DNA of 64,000 nucleotides, taken from Clostridiales bacterium. GTDB lineage: Bacteria; Bacillota; DSM-16504; Desulfitibacterales; JAICDB01. A model generated the notes under the pieces. That model made no database searches. It was not told the DNA's origin and saw nothing but the letters and a program-made list of their open reading frames with translations. The stretch lies in contig JAICDB010000007.1 in assembly GCA_020063565.1 (NCBI GenBank), forward strand, positions 97,642 to 161,641, read 5' to 3'. This document shows, one piece after another, positions 8,097-16,206 of this stretch (the first letter of the stretch is position 1; each line of letters begins with the position of its first letter). A program made the position numbers and the translations under genes.

Positions 8097-8624
8097 ATGC
8101 AGAAAACCAGAAGCATTGTAATGAAGATACTAACAAACGAAATAGTTCTCGCAATTATTATTGCCCTATTTTTAAAGGCTTTTATAGTGGACAGCAGGTA
8201 TGTTCCCAGCGCATCCATGTATCCAACTTTACAAATCAATGACCGCTTACTTGTCAATAAACTTGCTTACCGCTTTTCAGAACCTGAAAGGGGTGATATT
8301 GTAATTTTTACACCTCCACCGGTTGTAGACTCGAAATACGATTATGTTAAACGAATAATTGGTTTACCGGGTGAAGTCGTTGAAATTAAAAATGGCAAAG
8401 TGTATATAAACGGCAACCCGCTGGAGGAAGATTATATAGCAGAGAATCCTAACTATCATTTTGGGCCGGCAAAGATACCACCCGGGCATTTACTTGTTCT
8501 GGGTGATAACCGCAATAAAAGTTTTGACGGGCATTTATGGAAGCAATGGCTTTCCATAGACTCTTTAAAGGGAAAGGTTTTTTTCCGCTACTGGCCACTT
8601 GACAGGATAGGTGTTGTAAAATAA
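8097..8624 (+). CDS. lepB: signal peptidase I (S26 family)
   Basis: Membrane-anchored serine protease that removes signal peptides from secreted proteins. The ~175-residue protein has one N-terminal transmembrane helix (~10-28), the catalytic serine in PSASMYPTL, the general-base lysine in YVKRIIGLPGE and the GDNRNKSFDG box near the C-terminus (usually GDNRxxSxDSR; the SR is replaced by GH here). The length fits the short Bacillus-type enzymes. GTG 8073 is in frame, but AGGAGG at 8082-8087 lies 9 bases before ATG 8097. A strong hairpin terminator follows directly. Confidence 0.92.
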   Translation: MQKTRSIVMKILTNEIVLAIIIALFLKAFIVDSRYVPSASMYPTLQINDRLLVNKLAYRFSEPERGDIVIFTPPPVVDSKYDYVKRIIGLPGEVVEIKNGKVYINGNPLEEDYIAENPNYHFGPAKIPPGHLLVLGDNRNKSFDGHLWKQWLSIDSLKGKVFFRYWPLDRIGVVK

Positions 8625-8628
8625 TAAA

Positions 8629-8670
8629 TTAAAGCCCTTTACTGCTACCATCAGTAAAGGGCTTTAATTT
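8629..8670. terminator. bidirectional intrinsic terminator after lepB
   Basis: Near-perfect 16-bp stem: ttaaagccctttactg at 8629-8644 pairs with cagtaaagggctttaa at 8652-8667, with a short loop and T/A runs on both sides. It can end lepB on the plus strand and the small minus-strand gene whose stop begins at 8669. Confidence 0.85.
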
Positions 8671-8839
8671 AAAAAATTATTTTTCTATTTGCCCTGGCAT
8701 TAAGTACATTTTTGCCTTCCATGGGAAAATTGTTGACCGGAAATTCCTTTTCACCAGGGTCCTTTTTATGACGCTCAACATAATATCCTAAAGCCAGAAA
8801 AATACCTATCACAAATATGATTCCCCAGAGTACAAGCAT
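8669..8839 (-). CDS. small single-span membrane protein, unknown
   Basis: A 56-residue protein: a hydrophobic N-terminal helix (LVLWGIIFVIGIFLALGYYV) followed by a charged tail with HKKDPGEKEFP. No family is recognised. GGAGGTGGG lies 6 bases before ATG 8839; an in-frame GTG at 8854 is part of the leader. The stop abuts the terminator shared with lepB. The good ribosome binding site and clear membrane-helix/tail design support a real gene, but no function can be given. Confidence 0.55.
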   Translation of the reverse strand: MLVLWGIIFVIGIFLALGYYVERHKKDPGEKEFPVNNFPMEGKNVLNARANRKIIF

Positions 8840-8933
8840 TTCGCCCACCTCCACATTACTTTCTGTCTAATTTATTATACCCCCAAAAGGTGAATTTATC
8901 CAGCTTTTAATGATTGGACAAAATTACTTAACA

Positions 8934-8956
8934 AAAAACCCCGCTTTAATGCGGGG
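8934..8956 (-). terminator. intrinsic terminator of the Orn/Lys/Arg decarboxylase gene
   Basis: On the minus strand ccccgc-attaaa-gcgggg is followed by tttttt, 14 bases after the decarboxylase stop. Typical rho-independent terminator. Confidence 0.85.
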
Positions 8957-8969
8957 ATAGATAACTCAA

Positions 8970-10460
8970 TTATCCTGCACTTCCTACTTCTTCCTCTATT
9001 AGAGTAAAAGCAGATTTCAGCACCTTTATTCTCTGAATTTCCGGATCTTCCGTTCCTTGCAGGTCTGCATTTTCAGATTTCAAAATTTTTACGTAATCCA
9101 CTATCTCGGAAGTTATATATTCTCCGGGACAAACAATCGGAATTCCCGGCGGGTAAGCCATTATTGTTTCAGCAGATACCTCTCCAACTGCTTCTTCCAA
9201 AGGCACTGTTTTAGTCGTGCTGTACCTGGCCTGCTGCGGGGAAACTGACATGGGCGGAATAACAGGCCACGGAGGACAGTACTTGACAACATTTCTCGTG
9301 TTACGGGAAGAAACAATATCCTTTAAGGCCTTAACAAGATATGCAATGGTTTCTTCATTATCCGCCAGAGATATTAAGAACATTACATTATACAAGTCCG
9401 ACAGTTCAACCTGAATATGATATTTCGAACGTAATAAAGCCTCTACCTCATATCCCGACATGCCAAGATTTTGAACATTTACAGTAATCTTTGTAATATC
9501 AAAACTGTAGCATCCCGGCGAGGGATGCTCCGGTTCAAAAAGTTCCAGCCCCGGAATCCTTGCAATCTCTTTTCTGCAAAGTTCCGCAAGGTAGAGAGCC
9601 TTCGCTACCATTTCCCTGCCGTGCAGTGCAATTTGCTTTCTGGCAACATCCAGGGAGCTTAAAAGAATATATGAAGGGCTTGTGGTTTGAGTTATATTTA
9701 AGGTTGACTTTACAGTTTGAGAATCTATCAGCCCTTCCCTCAAAAACAACATTGAACTCTGGGTAAGGGAACCCAGCAATTTATGGGTGGAACTTGCACT
9801 TAAATCAGCTCCCAGCTCCATGGCGGAAGGAGGCAACTTATCACTTAAGTGGAGATGCCCGCCATGGGCTTCATCAACAAGCACGGGTATTTCTCTCTTA
9901 TGGCATATCTCCACAATTTTTTTAAGGTTGGATGCAGTTCCATAATAGTTTGGGTTTATTACAAAAACTGCCTTTGTATCAGGATGTTCCTGCAGTGTGG
10001 CTTCTATGGCTTCGGGAGTAACTCCCATTGAGATTCCAAATCTTTCACTGTATTCAGGGCGGATATAAATTGGCAGTGCACCGCTTAGCACAAGTCCACC
10101 AAAGGTAGATTTATGGGCATTTCTAGGGATAATAATTTTATCCCCGGGTTTACAAACTGACATTATCATGGCCTGAATGCCACAGGTAGTTCCATTGGTT
10201 AGGAAAAAACATTTATCCGCGCCAAAGGTTTGGGCAGCCAGTTCCTGTGCCTCTTTTATTACCCCTTTGGGGTTTAAAATATTATCAGTATCAGGAAAAC
10301 AAGTCAAATCAATGGACATGGTATTATACCCAAGAAATTGAGTTAATTCCTCACAGCCACGTCCCTGTTTATGACCTGGCACATGAAACGGTATTGTGTT
10401 GTCATTGACGTAATTTTTAACTGCAGTAAAGATAGGGGTCTCCTGTTGTTTTCTGTTCAT
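8970..10460 (-). CDS. Orn/Lys/Arg decarboxylase family PLP enzyme (Bacillus SpeA type)
   Basis: PLP-dependent fold-type I decarboxylase of ~496 residues, the length of Gram-positive arginine or lysine decarboxylases that lack the wing domain. Landmarks are FHVPGHKQGRG near the N-terminus, NGTTCGIQAMI, VDEAHGGHLHLS and the PLP-lysine motif SASSTHKLLGSLTQSS, then a C-terminal domain with PPGIPIVCPGE. In Bacillus the homologue SpeA makes agmatine for polyamines; the substrate here is not settled by sequence. The AAAGGGGG at about 10470 places the start at ATG 10460. It is a single-gene unit with its own terminator. Confidence 0.85.
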   Translation of the reverse strand: MNRKQQETPIFTAVKNYVNDNTIPFHVPGHKQGRGCEELTQFLGYNTMSIDLTCFPDTDNILNPKGVIKEAQELAAQTFGADKCFFLTNGTTCGIQAMIMSVCKPGDKIIIPRNAHKSTFGGLVLSGALPIYIRPEYSERFGISMGVTPEAIEATLQEHPDTKAVFVINPNYYGTASNLKKIVEICHKREIPVLVDEAHGGHLHLSDKLPPSAMELGADLSASSTHKLLGSLTQSSMLFLREGLIDSQTVKSTLNITQTTSPSYILLSSLDVARKQIALHGREMVAKALYLAELCRKEIARIPGLELFEPEHPSPGCYSFDITKITVNVQNLGMSGYEVEALLRSKYHIQVELSDLYNVMFLISLADNEETIAYLVKALKDIVSSRNTRNVVKYCPPWPVIPPMSVSPQQARYSTTKTVPLEEAVGEVSAETIMAYPPGIPIVCPGEYITSEIVDYVKILKSENADLQGTEDPEIQRIKVLKSAFTLIEEEVGSAG

Positions 10461-10574
10461 TTGACTGCCCCCTTTCACAAAAATATTTGCAAAGAAGAAT
10501 ATACACCATAAAACTCAAAAAGGCAATAAATATTTATTACAAATAATCAATTTATCTTTAAATCTTATTGTAAA

Positions 10575-11669
10575 TTATTTGATTTCTTCAAATTTATCCT
10601 TAAATTTCTCCATAACCAGCGGCAGCGTAGTATACTCCATTTCATCCAGATGAAGCCTGTGTGGTTCAAAGGGTCCCAGTTTCCTGAGATAATTTGCAAT
10701 TTCATTTGCCATTTCTCTGGCTTTGTCAAAAGAAACATCGGCAAAGAAATCCTGCGGGCCTATCAATTTTCCTTTTGCAATCTGAAAACCAAGGGCAACC
10801 ACCCTGGGCGGGCCATCAAACCTTGTAGGATTAGAATCTTTTACTGATACGGGCATTAAAGGACCGCTGTGTGAGCCCCGCATCCAACCGGAAACTAAAT
10901 GCGGGTTAGCAAAAGGCTCCAGGGCTTCCCCCACGGCCGGCAAACCGCTTTGACAACGGACTATGCAAACCGGGTCATCCTTTCCAACATAGCGTCCGGC
11001 CATAAGATTCAAACGTTGTGTGCTGGAAACCGAGGCTATTTCACCTGTCTTTTTGGAATACACTGATTTTATGCAATAATGCCCGGGCGCACCAATAAAG
11101 ATAAGCAAATCATATAAATCTTCAGGTAATGAAAAAAATACTTTTTTATTGTTTATTACGTCATGGACTTCAAATTTAAAACCATCGTGCATCTTGGGAT
11201 CAATTACAAGCCCGATTGTATTGAAGGGATCCGCAAACATCTTATAAAGCGGAAAATTCCAGGCGCCCGGTTCTGTTTTGTCCGCCATAAAGATGATGAC
11301 AGGTTCGCTTTTTCTTTCTACGAATTCCATTTCTGCAACCCCTGGTCCCAACCCTTTAATATTGCCACTAAAAGCATCCTGTAACAGGTCCTGCCCTGCA
11401 CCGTAAAGTTTCAGTTCTTTGGCTACCTCGGTACACCCCTTGAAAACATCCCATGCCAGCTGGTGAATTTCTTTGTTATCTATGCCATTACGATGAGTCA
11501 ATATTAAGTTAATGTCGTCACCTACATGCGTTACATAAAAATCCTCCAAAAGCTCACTCTCTGATAGCAACTCCCTCGCCTTTTCCAAAAGTTTGGGATG
11601 AACACTGGAATGCCCTACATACCCTCCCACGTCAGCTTTAATCACCGACAAAGTTATTTTTTCACTCAC
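10575..11669 (-). CDS. bifunctional fructose-1,6-bisphosphate aldolase/phosphatase (class V FBPase)
   Basis: Archaeal/deep-bacterial FBPA/P that joins triose phosphates and dephosphorylates the product to fructose-6-phosphate, giving unidirectional gluconeogenesis. The 364-residue protein begins SVIKADVGGYVGHSS, with the metal- and phosphate-binding VTHVGDDINLILTH, LGPGVAEMEF, the GAPGHYCIKSVYS loop and RFDGPPRVVALGFQ, all hallmarks of the family. The start is GTG 11669 behind a G-rich site. It faces away from the COG1751 gene at 11823, with a ~150-base shared upstream region. The assignment is firm; both activities are inferred from the family. Confidence 0.92.
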   Translation of the reverse strand: MSEKITLSVIKADVGGYVGHSSVHPKLLEKARELLSESELLEDFYVTHVGDDINLILTHRNGIDNKEIHQLAWDVFKGCTEVAKELKLYGAGQDLLQDAFSGNIKGLGPGVAEMEFVERKSEPVIIFMADKTEPGAWNFPLYKMFADPFNTIGLVIDPKMHDGFKFEVHDVINNKKVFFSLPEDLYDLLIFIGAPGHYCIKSVYSKKTGEIASVSSTQRLNLMAGRYVGKDDPVCIVRCQSGLPAVGEALEPFANPHLVSGWMRGSHSGPLMPVSVKDSNPTRFDGPPRVVALGFQIAKGKLIGPQDFFADVSFDKAREMANEIANYLRKLGPFEPHRLHLDEMEYTTLPLVMEKFKDKFEEIK

Positions 11670-11822
11670 AAAAAATGACCCCCTAAATAAATAAGTTATA
11701 CTATATATTATTTATTCATAAATTGTATGACACATTCCTGCAAAATTTATAAATAATTTTTCTTTATTCAAAAAAGGGAAAAATATATAATGCCCAGAAA
11801 TACATATCTTGGAGGTGAAAAA

Positions 11823-12374
11823 ATGATTGTAACTGAAAAAGGTGTTGCAGGTACTGAAAAAACTCTTGAGGTTGCCGTCCGTAAGGCACAGGAGCTGCAG
11901 ATCAAGCATATTGTAATCTCTTCCCATACGGGTCAAAGTATTAGAAAGCTTTTGGAAATGGCAAATGATCTTCAAATCACTTGTGTTACACACCACTCAG
12001 GGTTCAGGGAAAACGGCAAAAATGAAATGCCCGACGAAGTAAGAAGGGAACTGCTTGAGAAGGGAGTCAACGTACTTACAACCACTCATTTGATGGCCGG
12101 CCTGGACAGGGCGGTGAGAAACAAATTTGGCGGAGTATATCCTGCTGAAATAGTTGCAACTACACTACGAATGTTCGGACAGGGAGTCAAAGTTTGCGTA
12201 GAAATAGCCGGAATGGCATTGGATGCCGGTATGATTCCCTTTGGAGAAGAAATTATCGCCATTGGCGGGCATGGCCAAGGTGTAGACACTGCAGCAGTAA
12301 TCGTTCCGGCACATTCCAATCACTTTTTCGATACAAAAGTTAAAGAGATCCTCTGCCGCCCGAGGGAATTTTAA
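11823..12374 (+). CDS. COG1751-type protein (pyruvate kinase C-terminal alpha/beta-like domain)
   Basis: A 183-residue protein resembling the isolated C-terminal alpha/beta domain of pyruvate kinase that occurs as a free-standing family in archaea and anaerobic bacteria; no catalytic pyruvate kinase domain is present. Recognisable segments are HIVISSHTGQSIRKLLE, CVTHHSGFRENG, TTTHLMAGLDRAV and VCVEIAGMALDAG, ending with IAIGGHGQGVDTA. The function of free-standing members is unknown, though a nucleotide or effector-binding role is plausible. GGAGGTG at 11811-11817 fits ATG 11823; an upstream ATG at 11790 has no site. It is divergent from the FBP aldolase/phosphatase gene. Confidence 0.75.
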   Translation: MIVTEKGVAGTEKTLEVAVRKAQELQIKHIVISSHTGQSIRKLLEMANDLQITCVTHHSGFRENGKNEMPDEVRRELLEKGVNVLTTTHLMAGLDRAVRNKFGGVYPAEIVATTLRMFGQGVKVCVEIAGMALDAGMIPFGEEIIAIGGHGQGVDTAAVIVPAHSNHFFDTKVKEILCRPREF

Positions 12375-12384
12375 ATGAAAACTT

Positions 12385-12417
12385 GGCTTGCGCCAAGCCT
12401 TTACGTTGGCGCAAGCC
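12385..12417. repeat. 12-bp-arm inverted repeat after the COG1751 gene
   Basis: ggcttgcgccaa (12385-12396) and ttggcgcaagcc (12406-12417) are exact complements around a 9-base loop. Lying 11 bases past the stop, it is probably a terminator or RNA-stabilising hairpin, although no T-run follows on the plus strand. Confidence 0.7.
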
Positions 12418-12474
12418 CTAGTTGAATTTATGCAAAAGCGCCGCCATAATAAACTAAAGAATTGCACAGCCAGA

Positions 12475-12897
12475 TTACATCTCACAGCATCTCACTTCTG
12501 TCCCACAGTTTGCACACTTTCTTCTCTTTTGCCTACAGATTTTAGGGTTTTCTGTCCATTCGTTGTCACAATGCGGACAGCGGGCTCTACAGTTAGACAC
12601 CGTATAGTCTCCACCACGAATACATATTGCTTTTCCTTCCATTAAAGCCTTTGTTACCTTTTTTCTTGCACAATTTAAAATTCTCTGGTATGTCTGCCGG
12701 GAAACCTGCATTACTGCAGCCGCATCCTCCTGGTTTAATTCCTCTATATCTTTCAACCTCATTGCTTCATATTCTTCAACCTTTAAAACTAATTTTTCTT
12801 CCTTGCATTCATTCCTACACCCTACTTTGCCGGCCGGAATGAAGCATTTATATTGCGGAACTCCAGCTACGCTGCGTAGTTTTGTGGGTCTTGGCAT
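12475..12897 (-). CDS. DUF134 / UPF0251 DNA-binding protein with zinc-ribbon tail
   Basis: A 140-residue member of the UPF0251 (DUF134) family of small putative regulators. It starts MPRPTKLR, has KVEEYEAMRLKDIEELNQ and a sigma-70-region-4-like helix-turn-helix (QEDAAAVMQVSRQTYQRIL). The C-terminal tail has paired cysteines (CPHCDNEW, then CANCGTEVRCC) likely to bind zinc or another metal. Targets are unknown. The gene stands alone. Confidence 0.8.
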   Translation of the reverse strand: MPRPTKLRSVAGVPQYKCFIPAGKVGCRNECKEEKLVLKVEEYEAMRLKDIEELNQEDAAAVMQVSRQTYQRILNCARKKVTKALMEGKAICIRGGDYTVSNCRARCPHCDNEWTENPKICRQKRRKCANCGTEVRCCEM

Positions 12898-12953
12898 AGT
12901 AGAAATAAACCTCCCGTTTTGCTTATCTACTCTTCGTATAGTAATAGTATATA

Positions 12954-12973
12954 ATAAAAAAGCCCTGAGGGCT
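12954..12973 (-). terminator. intrinsic terminator overlapping the stop of the 12972-13397 gene
   Basis: Minus strand: agccct-c-agggct followed by six or more T. The first stem bases overlap the TAG stop at 12972-12974. Confidence 0.8.
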
Positions 12974-13397
12974 AGATTACTTCACCTTCAGGGTCGCTAA
13001 AGTAATTATAATAATATACAGTATACCGTTCTTCATGCATATAATCTTTATGATAATTTATTACATCTTCTTCCTTAACCAGAACTGCATAAGCAGCTTC
13101 AGCCTCAAAGTGGGCGGGAACCTCATTTTGCTGGGAGTCAACCAACTCACCATAATCCAGGTATTCAAACTGACTGAGCTCACCTAACATAATATTTTCG
13201 GCTGTGGTTCCAACTGCAACCACCTCACTGTTATGCTCCCTTGAGCCTATCCATCCATATTGCATCTTAATTGTTTTATTGGTAAGTACATCCTTTAACT
13301 CTTCAGCTGAGTTTAAGTATTTAGTATTCACAGATTTGGATTTATCAGATTCAACGCTTTGAATTAACTTTTCAATCTCGCTGATTGTTTTAACCAT
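12972..13397 (-). CDS. hypothetical acidic protein, 141 aa
   Basis: No family is recognised. The 141-residue product is acidic and soluble, with a helical N-terminus (KTISEIEKLIQSVESDKSKS) and a Tyr/Glu-rich C-terminus (YMHEERYTVYYYNYFSDPEG). AAGGGGGAAG precedes ATG 13397 by about 7 bases and a strong intrinsic terminator overlaps the stop, so the gene has complete expression signals of its own. The ~195 bases upstream are AT-rich with no other recognisable element. Confidence 0.6.
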   Translation of the reverse strand: MVKTISEIEKLIQSVESDKSKSVNTKYLNSAEELKDVLTNKTIKMQYGWIGSREHNSEVVAVGTTAENIMLGELSQFEYLDYGELVDSQQNEVPAHFEAEAAYAVLVKEEDVINYHKDYMHEERYTVYYYNYFSDPEGEVI

Positions 13398-13575
13398 TAC
13401 CGCTTCCCCCTTTTCGGTATGTAATTCTATTAATATTTTAGCACATTTGTATACAGTTATTCAAGTGTTTTTGTGCGTTTTTATACATTTTTTTAATCTT
13501 TTTAAGAAAATTGTTTTAATTTAAAGTTTAGTATTCCCTAAAAAGCTAATATTTCTTCATTAATTTTGTTTTTTT

Positions 13576-13611
13576 AAAAAAAAAATAAACCCTTCAAGAT
13601 TTGAAGGGTTT
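13576..13611 (-). terminator. intrinsic terminator of the M20 amidohydrolase gene
   Basis: Minus strand aaacccttcaa (13611-13601) pairs with ttgaagggttt (13597-13587) around a 3-base loop and is followed by a run of T. The stem spans the stop codon at 13594-13596. Confidence 0.85.
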
Positions 13612-14805
13612 TAAAAAATAGAAAAACGCAGTTAAAGCCATCACTGCTGTAGCTGTAACCAGAGCATTTTCATCAATATCGAAGTGGGGATGATGGTGGG
13701 GATAGCAGTCGCCTCCTTCCCGCTTTCCGGCCCCTATAAAACAAAATGCTCCGGGAATTTCTTTCAAGTAATAGGCAAAATCTTCACTGCTCATCATTGC
13801 AGGCCCATTTTCTATCTTTTTAATTCCAACAACCTTTTCAGCAGCGGATTTAAAAATTCCAGCCATCCTTTTGTCATTGATTAAAGGTGGTACTACCTTG
13901 TGATAATTTATGTGATACTTGGCGCCAAACATTTCACATGTTAACCTTGTTCTTTCAACGATCTCTTGATGGAAAAAATCCGCTCCCTTTTCAGTAAAAC
14001 TTCTCACTGAACCTTCTAGAGTCACCTTTTCGGGGATAATATTAAAGGTTTCCCCACCATGAAACTTGCAAACACTGATAACCCCCGATTCCAAAGGATC
14101 AAGTTCACGGCTGACAATACTTTGCAGGTTTATAACAAGGTGGGAAGCTACTACTATGGGATCAATCCCCTGGTGTGGCAGGGAGGCATGGCTCCCCTTC
14201 CCTATAATTTCTATCCGGAACTTATCTGCTGCCGCCATCATGGGTCCATCAACAATCCGGACCACTCCTTCCGGAATATGAGACCAGACATGAAGTCCAA
14301 ATATTGCATCAACTCCATCAAGACAGCCTGCTTTTATCATGTCTTGAGCGCCTCCGGTAGCTATTTCTTCAGCAGGTTGAAAGATAAACTTCACCTTTCC
14401 CTTCAGCTGTTCCTTTCGCTGACATAAAATTTTTGCCGCACCAAGTACAGCAGCCATATGCGCATCATGCCCACAGGCATGCATTACACCTTGATGCAGT
14501 GATCTGTAATCATTTTCCCCCATTTCGGTTATCGGCAGTGCGTCCATATCAGCCCTCAGAGCTATTGTAGGGCCTGGTTTGCCACCAGTTAAAGTCCCTA
14601 TAACCCCGGTCTTTGCTATCCCTGTTTTCACATCTATTCCGAAGCTTTTTAAAATGCCTGCAATTTTAGCAGATGTCCGTTTTTCCTGGAAAGCCAGCTC
14701 CGGATAACGGTGAAAATCCCGGCGCCAGTTAACAAGTTGAGATTTAATATTTTTACTTTCCTGCAAAATTTCCGAAGGTAATCCAACTACTTTTGTCAAC
14801 TCCAT
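13594..14805 (-). CDS. M20 family amidohydrolase (N-acyl-amino acid / hippurate hydrolase type)
   Basis: Zinc-dependent hydrolase of 403 residues that typically cleaves N-acyl amino acids or amidated side chains. Metal and catalytic motifs: RRDFHRYPELAFQE, ALRADMDALPI, MHACGHDAHMA, FQPAEEIATGGAQ, LHVWSHIPEG and a C-terminal CYPHHHPHFDIDENAL. The substrate is not predictable. ATG 14805 has GAGAGGAG just upstream and lies 23 bases after the preceding amidohydrolase gene, so the two form an operon that may process related amide or ureide compounds. The last codons are inside the terminator stem. Confidence 0.85.
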   Translation of the reverse strand: MELTKVVGLPSEILQESKNIKSQLVNWRRDFHRYPELAFQEKRTSAKIAGILKSFGIDVKTGIAKTGVIGTLTGGKPGPTIALRADMDALPITEMGENDYRSLHQGVMHACGHDAHMAAVLGAAKILCQRKEQLKGKVKFIFQPAEEIATGGAQDMIKAGCLDGVDAIFGLHVWSHIPEGVVRIVDGPMMAAADKFRIEIIGKGSHASLPHQGIDPIVVASHLVINLQSIVSRELDPLESGVISVCKFHGGETFNIIPEKVTLEGSVRSFTEKGADFFHQEIVERTRLTCEMFGAKYHINYHKVVPPLINDKRMAGIFKSAAEKVVGIKKIENGPAMMSSEDFAYYLKEIPGAFCFIGAGKREGGDCYPHHHPHFDIDENALVTATAVMALTAFFYFLKPFKS

Positions 14806-14827
14806 ACTCCTCTCCCCAAGTTTCTAA

Positions 14828-15979
14828 CTAACCAACCCTCTTACCGTCTATAAAAGTCATTTCTACCCGGGACTTATAATGGAACGGGTCTCCTGACCAG
14901 ATAACGAGATCGGCATCTTTTCCGGGTTCTATAGAGCCTAACCTGTCCTCCATACCCAGGTGCTCTGCAGCGGTTATTGTAATTGCCTTTAAGGCCTCAT
15001 CTTCATCTAATCCTGCACGGACTGCCATCGCTGCATTTATTGTCAGGTACTGAACAGGAATCACCGGGTGATCGGTTGTAATAGAAGTTTTAACTCCCGC
15101 TTTATTTAAAGCAACCACAGTATGCCATCCCATATCCTTTAATTCCAGTTTCGAGCGACTGGACAGGGTTGGGCCAACTGCAGCCCTGACATTTTTTTGT
15201 GCCAGATAACCTGCTATTTTATCACCTTCCGTACAGTGCTCTATTGTATATTGTAAATTAAATTCTTCCGCTATCCTGATGGCTGTCACAATATCGTCGG
15301 CACGATGAGCATGTGCCCTTAGCGGAACTTTACCTGCAAGCACATCAAGTAGTGCTTCCATTTTTAAATTTCTCTCGAATCCTTCTGTACCTTTTTCCTT
15401 TGCACTAGCCATTTTTTCCCGGTAGTTTTGAGCTTCAATTAAAGTCTGCCGGAGACAGGCAGCCGTCCCCATACGTGTAGAAGGAAGTTTCTTTTGTTGC
15501 CAGTAGACCCTTTTGGGATTTTCCCCAAAGGCAACCTTCATACCTGAAGGGCTTTTGATAATCATTTCATCCACTACTTGACCGTTTGTCTTCAAAACAG
15601 CGCCTTGCCCCCCTACCACATTGGCGCTTCCCGGAACCACCTGTACGCAGGTTACCCCGCCCTTAACAGCTTCCAGAAAACCCGGATCAGCAGGGTTAAT
15701 TGCATCAACCACCCGCATGTGGGGAGTTACCGGATCAGTCATTTCATTGACACTGGCATCTTCCACAGGAGAGCCTTCTTCCATCAAGCCAAGATGGGTA
15801 TGGACATCTATCAACCCGGGAGTGATGATTTTTCCCGCAGCATCAATTTTTTCAATACCATTCGGAATATCACCGCAAGTTATGATTTCCTTTATTTTTG
15901 TACCTTCAATAAGAACTGTTGCCCCTTCAAGGGTACCCTTTGTTATTGTTTTTACTGTAGCACCTGTGATTGCCAGCAT
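14828..15979 (-). CDS. amidohydrolase family protein (imidazolonepropionase-like)
   Basis: Metal-dependent TIM-barrel amidohydrolase, 383 residues. GKIITPGLIDVHTHLGL supplies the HxH metal ligands, HAHRADDIV and YTIEHCTEGDKI give the later histidines, and SITTDHPVIP holds the catalytic Asp. The C-terminal sandwich returns with GSIEPGKDADLVIWSGDP. Members act on cyclic amides, N-acyl or guanidino compounds. It is first in a two-gene operon with the M20 hydrolase and has an AGGAGG site 7 bases before ATG 15979. The substrate is unknown. Confidence 0.8.
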   Translation of the reverse strand: MLAITGATVKTITKGTLEGATVLIEGTKIKEIITCGDIPNGIEKIDAAGKIITPGLIDVHTHLGLMEEGSPVEDASVNEMTDPVTPHMRVVDAINPADPGFLEAVKGGVTCVQVVPGSANVVGGQGAVLKTNGQVVDEMIIKSPSGMKVAFGENPKRVYWQQKKLPSTRMGTAACLRQTLIEAQNYREKMASAKEKGTEGFERNLKMEALLDVLAGKVPLRAHAHRADDIVTAIRIAEEFNLQYTIEHCTEGDKIAGYLAQKNVRAAVGPTLSSRSKLELKDMGWHTVVALNKAGVKTSITTDHPVIPVQYLTINAAMAVRAGLDEDEALKAITITAAEHLGMEDRLGSIEPGKDADLVIWSGDPFHYKSRVEMTFIDGKRVG

Positions 15980-16098
15980 AAAAATTCCTCCTATCGCTAA
16001 GTAGTAATGTAAAATTTATTAAATTTTATCACAATGTTGTTTCATTTTTACTATAATTTAATTAGAAAATTTTACACGATTGTCTCTTCTAATGAAAA

Positions 16099-16132
16099 AA
16101 AAGCCTGAGAAAGTAAATTCTCTCAGGCTTTT
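16099..16132. terminator. bidirectional hairpin between ald and the amidohydrolase operon
   Basis: aaaagcctgaga (16099-16110) pairs with tctcaggctttt (16121-16132), loop of 10, flanked by A and T runs. It isolates the amidohydrolase operon from ald. Confidence 0.75.
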
Positions 16133-16161
16133 AAACAATTGGCTTTTTTGCCCTACTTTTT

Positions 16162-16187
16162 AGAGAAAGCCCTTTCAAGGGTTCTCT
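16162..16187 (-). terminator. hairpin terminator just after ald
   Basis: Minus strand agagaaccctt-gaaagggctttctct folds into a stem with a small asymmetry, 20 bases after the ald stop. Confidence 0.55.
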
Positions 16188-16206
16188 CTTTAAAATACAT
16201 TTTCAC

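Noticed and set aside
8669..8854. GTG 8854 as start of the small membrane protein
   Set aside because: It lies within the GGAGGTGGG ribosome site that serves ATG 8839.
11670..11822. sigma-54 promoter (TGACAC...TGCAA) between the FBPA/P and COG1751 genes
   Set aside because: Spacing and the -24 GG do not fit the consensus; the match is by chance in AT-rich DNA.
11712..11996. Minus-strand open frame of 94 codons upstream of and overlapping the COG1751 gene
   Set aside because: Cysteine/phenylalanine-rich composition, no ribosome site, and it is antisense to a convincing gene start.
12385..12417. Operator for the DUF134 regulator
   Set aside because: The palindrome lies at the 3' ends of two convergent genes, where a terminator or mRNA end hairpin is the simpler reading.
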